DNA from: Holosporaceae bacterium
GTDB taxonomy: Bacteria; Pseudomonadota; Alphaproteobacteria; UBA3830
Length of the DNA stretch: 37,198 nucleotides
NCBI GenBank assembly: GCA_031257475.1
Contig: JAIROP010000021.1
Location: 1 to 37,198 of the forward strand
Reading direction: 5' to 3'
The position numbers were made by a program, and so were the translations under genes. This document shows, piece by piece, positions 31,758 through 37,198 of this stretch. The notes under the pieces are model-generated. The model made no database searches. It worked only from the letters and a program-made list of their open reading frames with translations, and had not been told where the DNA came from. The first letter of the stretch is position 1. Every line of letters begins with the position of its first letter.

Positions 31758-33527
31758 ATGACCCCAAATGATGTGGATGTACTATCCGAGTATTACCAGC
31801 GCGAACTGTCCTACCTAAGAAATGCCGGCAGCGATTTCGCCCACAGGTATCCTAAGATAGCCAGGAGGCTGGACCTATCATTCAGCGAATCTACGGATCC
31901 GCACGTGGAGCAACTCATAGAAAGCGTTGCATTTTTAACAGGTAAATTACAAAAGCAAATAGACGATCAATTTCCTGAAATTGCTGGCACGTTACTTAAT
32001 GTTTTGTACGAACCTCTGACACTACCAACGCCTTCCTGCGTGATGGTGAATTTTGACATCGATCTGCACCGCGCAGCCAAAGCTCCAGGAGTGACTGTGC
32101 CAAAGGATACTATTCTATATTCTAAAAGTTTTTCCGGAGAAACATGTTCCTTTATGACGGCCCACGATCTTTTTCTTTGGCCAGTTGAGGTTACCTCGGC
32201 TATCACAATTCAAAAAGAACATTTGCCGAACTATTTTGCACATTCAACCTATTATCTGAAGCTGGGACTCAACTATTCTCCAGCAAAGGTTTACCCTGAC
32301 AGGCTGCGTTTTTATATCAATGCAGATGCTCTTCTGCGGGGCAAGATTTTCTCGGCCATATTTTCGACAGAAGAAAAAGTTATTCTGCAAAAGGACTCGT
32401 CCTATAAATTATTGAACACAATCAAGCCGGTGGGTGCGGAGGATGTAGATTCACTATTTCCATATCCCAGGACAGTTCACAAGGGATTCCGTCTGCTGCA
32501 GGAATATTGTGCATTTCCGGACAAATTCTATGGATTCGATGTGGAACTACCAAGGAATCAAAATCTTGGTGGCGAAAGTTTCCTATTCATTCCTATGAGT
32601 TACAATATTTCCATGCAAATATCTAGAAAAAATTTCTCTCTCTCCTCCGTTCCAGCAGTAAATTTGTTTCCCAAGGTCACGGAACCTTTGCATCTGGACC
32701 ACAGGCAGGTGGAGTACTGCATGGTGCCAGATTATCGTCGCTACAGCAGCAACGAAATATACATGATCCGTAAAATGGTGGCCGTTGCTTCAATCAATGG
32801 CGATGAAATTTTCGTCCCAGAATTTTTTGCCTGCGGCGAATCCTCACGAAGCACTAACTCGTCGAATATTTTTTGGAAATCTTCGAGAAAAAAATCCTAT
32901 ATAAAAGACGCCTTCGGTGAGGATGTCTACATCTCATTCGTGGATCTAAATTTCGATCCGCAATTTTTCAGCGATAGAATATTCTATGGACACACTTTGT
33001 GCACTAATCGTGGATTGGCGGATCAAATTCCAGCTTTGGGTGAATTACAGATAGAACTGTCTGTGCCTGCTCGAAAAATTTATTGCCAGGATCGCCCGAC
33101 TGCTCAGAAACCGTCCCTGAGAAATGGGGAAATACTTTGGAAATTAATCTCCGCATTGTCACTGAATTCCATTTCCTTTAGCCAGGATGGAATAGGTAAA
33201 ATTCGGGAAGTTCTGCGCGTGTTTGCCAATGTTTTTGGATCAAGTGTGGAGAGGGAGGTTGATGCAATGATTTCGGTTGACAGCAGGATAATTACGCGGC
33301 GATTCGACGAGCAAGCCTGGCGCGGATTTGTGCGTGGAACCAACATTGAAATCACTTTCGATGACTCTGTTTATAATCTTGGACTGCCTCTCAGCTTGGT
33401 GTTATCGCGGTTTTTATCATCCTACACATCTATCAACACCTTCACAGATGTATCTGTGAAAAATATATCCAGAAATGGGATTTTGAAAGAATGGAAGGAA
33501 CAATTCGGAATGAGAAGTTACCTCTGA
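31758..33527 (+). CDS. tssF: T6SS baseplate protein TssF (VasA/ImpG)
   Basis: This 589-residue protein begins with the family signature LSEYYQRELSYLRNAGSDFAHRYPKIARRL and continues with DPHVEQLIESVAFLTGKLQKQIDDQFPEIAGTLLNVLYEPL and PTPSCVMVNF, all diagnostic of TssF/VasA. It then runs as the usual long beta-rich body. Two TssF and one TssG form the wedge core of the T6SS baseplate. The gene follows tssE by 1 base and overlaps tssG by 37 bases, so translation is coupled. No truncation is visible. Confidence 0.93.
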   Translation: MTPNDVDVLSEYYQRELSYLRNAGSDFAHRYPKIARRLDLSFSESTDPHVEQLIESVAFLTGKLQKQIDDQFPEIAGTLLNVLYEPLTLPTPSCVMVNFDIDLHRAAKAPGVTVPKDTILYSKSFSGETCSFMTAHDLFLWPVEVTSAITIQKEHLPNYFAHSTYYLKLGLNYSPAKVYPDRLRFYINADALLRGKIFSAIFSTEEKVILQKDSSYKLLNTIKPVGAEDVDSLFPYPRTVHKGFRLLQEYCAFPDKFYGFDVELPRNQNLGGESFLFIPMSYNISMQISRKNFSLSSVPAVNLFPKVTEPLHLDHRQVEYCMVPDYRRYSSNEIYMIRKMVAVASINGDEIFVPEFFACGESSRSTNSSNIFWKSSRKKSYIKDAFGEDVYISFVDLNFDPQFFSDRIFYGHTLCTNRGLADQIPALGELQIELSVPARKIYCQDRPTAQKPSLRNGEILWKLISALSLNSISFSQDGIGKIREVLRVFANVFGSSVEREVDAMISVDSRIITRRFDEQAWRGFVRGTNIEITFDDSVYNLGLPLSLVLSRFLSSYTSINTFTDVSVKNISRNGILKEWKEQFGMRSYL

Positions 33528-34426
33528 ACAGAGAACTTCTACTTAGGCCAAAACAATTCTCCTTCGAAATGGCTGTAATGATTTTGGAGTTCGGATCCGA
33601 GATTTCATTTGGCCAGGAGACATCGCCAACTGATGCGCCATTTTCCACGAAAAATATCAACACGTTTCATCTGCGTGGAACGGAAATAGAAAAAATTTTA
33701 TTGGAAAACAATCGTCCCGTTATATATACGGAAAGATTGTCCATTTCCGGGTTAAATGGACCATTGCCCACGCCCTACGCGGAATTGATCTTTCGAAGAA
33801 CGCAGGCCAAGGATTTTGCAATCAGTGATTTCCTAAATATCTTTAATACACGTCTGCTTGGAATTTCATACCGAATTAGCAGGCGTCGTTACCTGAATTT
33901 ACAGAATCACGATAGAGCCTGTCCACTGCAGAGGGTGATTTCTACTTTCATGGGTGACTCTCCTGAAATCATGGGCAGAGGAGTATCTCGCCTGTCCCAC
34001 CTGTTTTGGACAAAGGAAAAGAGCGCTGTCGGTCTGGAGGCAGTTATTTCTGCTTTTTTCGGATTTACGACTCACATCAGGCAAATACAGACTCATTGGG
34101 TTGATCAGCAGCGAATTCAATTGCTGGGAAACAATACGAAGCTCGGAATTAACGTGGAACTTGGTAAAAGACTGTCCGTATCTTCCTTTGGAATTGAAAT
34201 TCACCTGACCCATCTGGATTATCAGATGATTTTTCAACTTCTCTTGGACAATAAATATTTAGGCAACCTAAAATGTCTAGTTCGGAAATACCTAGGAGAT
34301 TTCTTCCACTGCTATCTGCGATTAACTCCGCAAAATGTTCCTCCGCTGCGAATGAGTGGCGCATTTCTAGGAAAAACCTCCTGGATTTCTGGGAAAACTT
34401 TAGACTCAGCTAAAATAGTTTGCTGA
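33491..34426 (+). CDS. tssG: T6SS baseplate protein TssG (VasB/ImpH)
   Basis: This 311-residue protein has FEMAVMILEFG near its start, an RLSISGLNGPLPTPYAELIF segment (the TssG GxxGPLP motif), DFLNIFNTRLLGISYR, LEAVISAFFGFTTHIRQ and WVDQQRIQLLGNN with LG.N..LG, all typical of VasB/ImpH. It starts inside tssF (37-base overlap). TssG links TssF and TssE to TssK in the baseplate. It is the last T6SS gene here; TssB, TssC, TssH, TssK, TssL, TssM and VgrG must lie elsewhere if the system works. Confidence 0.9.
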   Translation: MEGTIRNEKLPLNRELLLRPKQFSFEMAVMILEFGSEISFGQETSPTDAPFSTKNINTFHLRGTEIEKILLENNRPVIYTERLSISGLNGPLPTPYAELIFRRTQAKDFAISDFLNIFNTRLLGISYRISRRRYLNLQNHDRACPLQRVISTFMGDSPEIMGRGVSRLSHLFWTKEKSAVGLEAVISAFFGFTTHIRQIQTHWVDQQRIQLLGNNTKLGINVELGKRLSVSSFGIEIHLTHLDYQMIFQLLLDNKYLGNLKCLVRKYLGDFFHCYLRLTPQNVPPLRMSGAFLGKTSWISGKTLDSAKIVC

Positions 34427-34475
34427 TTGCCGTATTATATGAGATTTTTAGCCGTATGGCGAGTGTGAGGAAATC

Positions 34476-35351
34476 ATGTCCCCGGTGGTATCAATTATAG
34501 TTCCCGTATATAATACTGAAAAATGGCTAGCGCGCTGTCTGGGAAGCTTGCTTAATCAGACATTGAAAGATATTGAAATAATATGCGTCAATGATGGGTC
34601 TCTCGATGGCTCTTTTGAAATATTGGAGCAATTTTCACGACAGGATCAGCGCGTTATCGTCATTAATCAGGATAATAGAGGACCGGGGTTTTCCAGAAAT
34701 GCTGCTTTGGAAGTCGCATGTGGAGAATATGTCGGCTTTGTTGACAGCGATGACTGGGTGGAATCTAACTATTTCGAGCAACTTCACGGAGCCGCCGCTA
34801 AATACGATGCCAGCATGGCCTGCTGCAGCATTATAAGAGCGTATCCCTCTGGCAAAATGAGAGAAAAACTGATCATAAAGGAGGAGAGACTCTACTGCTC
34901 CACCATCGACAAGTACAGAATTACGGAATCTCCTCGCAAAGGCTATGTGTACAATAAAATTTATAGGAGATCAGAGATCAATTTGCACAAAATTCGGTTT
35001 CCTAAAGAGCGGGAATTCGAAGATACTGGTTTTACAATCCGAGCTTTGTATTTTCTGAAGACTTTGGTTACCGTTCCAACGACTCGCTACTACTACTGGG
35101 TAAACCAGGAATCCATAACCAGAGTGAGCACAGACAAACGACGCCGAGATATGCTGGCCTCTCGCCGTGATTTTATCGAGTTCAGTGATGCACATCATAT
35201 AAATCTTGGCAATGACGAGTGCTATGTTAAAAAGAAAATTATCTACAAATTTCTGGGAATTCCGCTGATGAAAATATACGAGTGGAAAACCAGGAAGAAA
35301 TATTATCTGTTCTCTATAATCCCGTTATTTGAAAAGAAAATCACTCTGTGA
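34476..35351 (+). CDS. Family 2 glycosyltransferase
   Basis: This 291-residue protein has a GT2/GT-A domain: VSIIVPVYNTEKWLARCLGSL, IIVCVNDG-type IICVNDGSLDGS (nucleotide-binding Asp), NRGPGFSRNAAL, and the metal-binding YVGFVDSDDWVE. The C-terminal part carries YVYNKIYRR and FEDTGFTIRALY, common in LPS or capsule glucosyl/galactosyl transferases. No membrane helix is seen. It probably adds a sugar to a surface glycan; the exact substrate cannot be read. It begins 49 bases after tssG on the same strand and ends 6 bases before the IS end, so a former downstream gene may have been displaced. Confidence 0.85.
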   Translation: MSPVVSIIVPVYNTEKWLARCLGSLLNQTLKDIEIICVNDGSLDGSFEILEQFSRQDQRVIVINQDNRGPGFSRNAALEVACGEYVGFVDSDDWVESNYFEQLHGAAAKYDASMACCSIIRAYPSGKMREKLIIKEERLYCSTIDKYRITESPRKGYVYNKIYRRSEINLHKIRFPKEREFEDTGFTIRALYFLKTLVTVPTTRYYYWVNQESITRVSTDKRRRDMLASRRDFIEFSDAHHINLGNDECYVKKKIIYKFLGIPLMKIYEWKTRKKYYLFSIIPLFEKKITL

Positions 35352-35389
35352 ACTGATCAGGGTGATTTCCTAGGCGTTCAAGATTTTTG

Positions 35390-36631
35390 TCATTTTTTTT
35401 TCATAAAAGTCTCAAAGTTCAGTAGATTTAGTCTGATAGCAGTTCTGATGTTTGAGACTTTTTCAAATCGTAGAAAATTCAAAGCAAAGTCTATGATCAT
35501 CGAAAAAATGTAGGGATTGACTCTTTGAACCGCAAAATCTTCCCTGAAAGCGCTGTCTTTCACGTTATGCAGCCTGTTTTCGATGGACCAATGGTCTCGG
35601 ATACTTTACGCAAATTCGGCTGCACACAACCTCCCGTTGCTTACGTAGTAGGACTCTTCAATTGATGCTTTTTTTGCTGATTGGCTGTCGAAATCTTGTA
35701 ACTCTTATGACTTTTCTGATATAGGGCCAGTCGTTTCGCCATTTGTCGAGCATCGGAGAAGCATCAAACACCTCGTATCTCCGCTTTTCAATTCTGACAT
35801 GATTTTTGTCGATTTCGTCTTCGTGACTTTCAAGCGGCTTTTGTATTATACAGCCATGTTCCAGCTGATTCTTCAGTAGACTTCTTTCGCAACCGAGTAG
35901 TTCCGAGGAATTTTTAGTAGCCCACGGAGCGCAGGACCGCAGAGTACTTTGCGTACGTGAGGATCCGAGCACCGGAGCGACGCAAAAATTACCGGAAGGA
36001 CGACGGTTTCGAAAGAAGTCTAGTATTTTTTGATTGTTTTTCGCCTGCGTAATCAGGATCGCTCCGACCTTTTCTGCTAATTCGAAAGTTTTTTTTGCAA
36101 TGCAAGGCGTCAGCTGTAACAATTTTGTCATGCAAATTAAGATCCTGCAAAAGCTTCTCAAATAACTGAATTTCGTGTTCTTTTTCGGTGTTTAGAGGAA
36201 TATGCGCCAAAACTATTCCGCCAAACTTCGAAAACGCCTCAAAAACACGAACTGGATGCTCGGAATAGCTGCCTCTCAGGGCTTTCCCATCAAAACAAAT
36301 TTGCCGACCTTCAACTGATGATTCCTTCTTCGCCGCATCTTCACGAAAAACTTTCTCTATTTCCTCACTATCAACGCGGGTTAGAGTCTTCCAAATCGTC
36401 GAATGGGTCGGATAACGACGACATTTCAACTTGAAAAAAACTCTTCAGCTTCTCATAATGAGACATTATAAAAAGATATATCTCCTTGTAATTTTGCGCT
36501 CCGCTCATTACTGCAAACAGCGCAAATGTGAGAATATATTCCAATTTGTACTCCCTATCCTTCGATGTCCGCGGATCCATTACTTTTCTAAACATTTCAA
36601 CTATCGCCAATTCAATACAATTCTCCATCAT
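35390..36631 (-). pseudogene. ISAs1-family transposase, multiply frameshifted
   Basis: Joining frames gives a full transposase: FRKVMDPRTSKDREYKLEYIL near the start; CRRYPTHSTIWKTLTRVD and FDGKALRGSY in the catalytic region; VTADALHCKKTFELAEKVG; ESHEDEIDKNH, KRRYEVFDA; and the HWSIENRLHNVKDSAFREDFA motif near the end. Frames change at three homopolymer runs (36434-36440, 36089-36096, 35669-35675), an in-frame TAA lies at 35606-35608, and the MITE adds 48 codons at 35877-36020 without breaking the frame. The start is ATG 36631 and the last stop is 35390-35392. The enzyme is almost certainly inactive unless the homopolymer shifts are sequencing errors. Confidence 0.88.
35879..36020 (+). mobile_element. 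142-bp MITE with TA target duplication inside the transposase
   Basis: The ends are GACTTCTTTCGCAACCG and CGGTTTCGAAAGAAGTC, inverted repeats with one mismatch, flanked by TA on both sides (35877-35878, 36021-36022). Removing the element plus one TA (144 bases) restores a continuous transposase reading KNNQKILLKNQLEHG. Most of the element is itself an imperfect palindrome (TTCCG..AATTTTT in both arms, centre near GTACTTTGCGTAC), so it can fold into one long hairpin. TA duplication suggests mobilisation by an IS630/Tc1-like transposase, which is not in the window. Confidence 0.8.
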
Positions 36632-36782
36632 ATCCTATGACTATACCAAATCACGACGAAAAATAGTTTTTTATGGCCTAATCTTTATTGCAATTTCAGC
36701 ATTTTTTAACTGAATCCCGCCGTGATTGGGTATATATTTATATTTCATCCTCTCTAATATCTCTACCTAGGAAATCGCCCTG

Positions 36783-36817
36783 TTAAATCTCTATTTGGGG
36801 ATATATTCCCCGCGGCT
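36783..36817 (-). repeat. Dispersed repeat copy, inverted, abutting the IS
   Basis: Read on the minus strand, GCCGCGGGGAATATATCCCC and then AAATAGAGATTTAA match the copies at 18904 and 13273. The IS inverted repeat starts directly after the last base, so the IS inserted at the edge of the repeat. Confidence 0.7.
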
Positions 36818-37031
36818 TGTCGCGAAAAACGGCTAAAAGCAAAATCTGCTCAATACCTCGCTGCTTGCTGCGGGGTTGTTTATTAGCCTGAAATCATGTT
36901 TCTTGCCATTGCAAAAAGCTGTACAAATGACATGCCTGGTATTTTTGTCTACTACAACTTGAGATTTTAAAGTGTGCCTTTTCTTTTTTCCGGAATAGGT
37001 AGTGTTCCAGTAAAATGTAAGAAAGACAGAA

Positions 37032-37198
37032 ATGAGGAGGAAGTTTTGCAGAATCTCGAAAAAACTCTCCGTAAGTGTTTTAGGTTCTGTTAGCGAGAAG
37101 CAGAAAATTTTAGGAAAGTTGTATAAACCTTATAAAGGTTTAAAAATGAGGTTTATACAACGATGGATCATAACATACCTGAAGAAGCGTTTCAAAAA
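37032..37198 (+). CDS. Start of an unidentified basic reading frame, cut by the window edge
   Basis: From ATG 37032 the frame is open for 55 codons to the window end and is strongly basic (MRRKFCRISKKLSVSVLGSV, later KPYKGLKMRFIQRW and YLKKRFK). No family is recognised. A second start, ATG 37163 in another frame (MDHNIPEEAFQK), directly follows a perfect inverted repeat and is the better candidate if that repeat is an operator or leader. Only one of the two is likely to be real. 36818-37031 shows nothing else. Confidence 0.25.
   Translation, partial: MRRKFCRISKKLSVSVLGSVSEKQKILGKLYKPYKGLKMRFIQRWIITYLKKRFK
37118..37161. promoter_or_regulatory. Perfect 13-bp inverted repeat at the right edge
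   Basis: GTTGTATAAACCT (37118-37130) and AGGTTTATACAAC (37149-37161) are exact inverted copies separated by 18 bases, and AAACCTT/AAGGTTT forms a second, overlapping palindrome in between. An ATG follows one base later. It could be an operator, a leader hairpin or an IS end. Confidence 0.5.

Larger units (their letters stand above)
35358..36782 (-). mobile_element. Decayed ISAs1-family insertion sequence
   Basis: The element spans 1425 bases bounded by inverted repeats: CAGGGTGATTTCCTAGG at 35358 and CCTAGGAAATCGCCCTG ending at 36782 (one mismatch). CAGGG ends and an ISAs1/H-repeat-type transposase identify the family. No obvious target-site duplication is seen in the flanks, so the copy may be old or rearranged. 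A 142-bp MITE is inserted within it, and a solo copy of its left end lies at 13150. Confidence 0.88.

Noticed and set aside
35658-36161. A separate 167-residue gene
   Set aside because: It is the middle part of the transposase read through the MITE; residues from the insert have no homology of their own.

Overview
The window reads as a chromosome segment of an alphaproteobacterium. The CckA-type hybrid kinase, the FzlA-like GST protein, the MlaEF pair, XerC, YchF, RadC, Lnt and L21/L27 all fit that class. The type VI secretion genes, many decayed insertion-sequence ends and small dispersed repeats, frameshifted genes and a lipid A Ara4N-type operon suggest a host-associated lineage, perhaps Holosporales-like. 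That placement is an inference from gene content; no 16S rRNA or marker comparison was possible.

Layout. 1-3512: the 3' part of a frameshifted fzlA-like gene converges on mlaF-mlaE, with dnaB upstream (minus strand). 3600-3907: tRNA-Leu(CAA) on the minus strand and tRNA-Gln(UUG) on the plus strand. 4310-9601: a tight minus-strand operon, tRNA-Gly(CCC)-arnT-arnE/F-arnB-arnC-arnA(decarboxylase domain), for adding an amino sugar to lipid A; the formyltransferase and deformylase steps are not encoded here. 9602-10444: a gene-poor stretch with IS-end-like tandem repeats. 10445-13165: a large hybrid histidine kinase whose N-terminal 230 residues look like a cyclodipeptide synthase; its stop codon comes from an inserted IS end. 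13478-18886: pal, xerC, tRNA-Ile2(CAU), ychF and recD2. 19005-26498: an outer-membrane protein, radC, the co-directional run cckA-lnt-rplU-rpmA, and a secreted lytic transglycosylase. 26687-30125: two divergent signalling genes, a TPR/SLOG-like/class III cyclase protein and a receiver-kinase protein that has lost both phospho-acceptor residues. 30248-35351: hsp20, then a partial T6SS cluster (Hcp-like, TssE, TssF, TssG) and a GT2 glycosyltransferase. 35358-36782: a decayed ISAs1-type element that itself carries a 142-bp hairpin MITE. The last 400 bases hold a dispersed repeat, a perfect inverted repeat and the beginning of an unidentified reading frame.

Most unusual content: the cyclodipeptide-synthase-like/histidine-kinase fusion; the divergent pair of atypical cyclase and phospho-acceptor-less kinase; and the nested mobile DNA at the right end, where a TA-flanked MITE sits in frame inside the transposase and has degenerate relatives elsewhere in the window.
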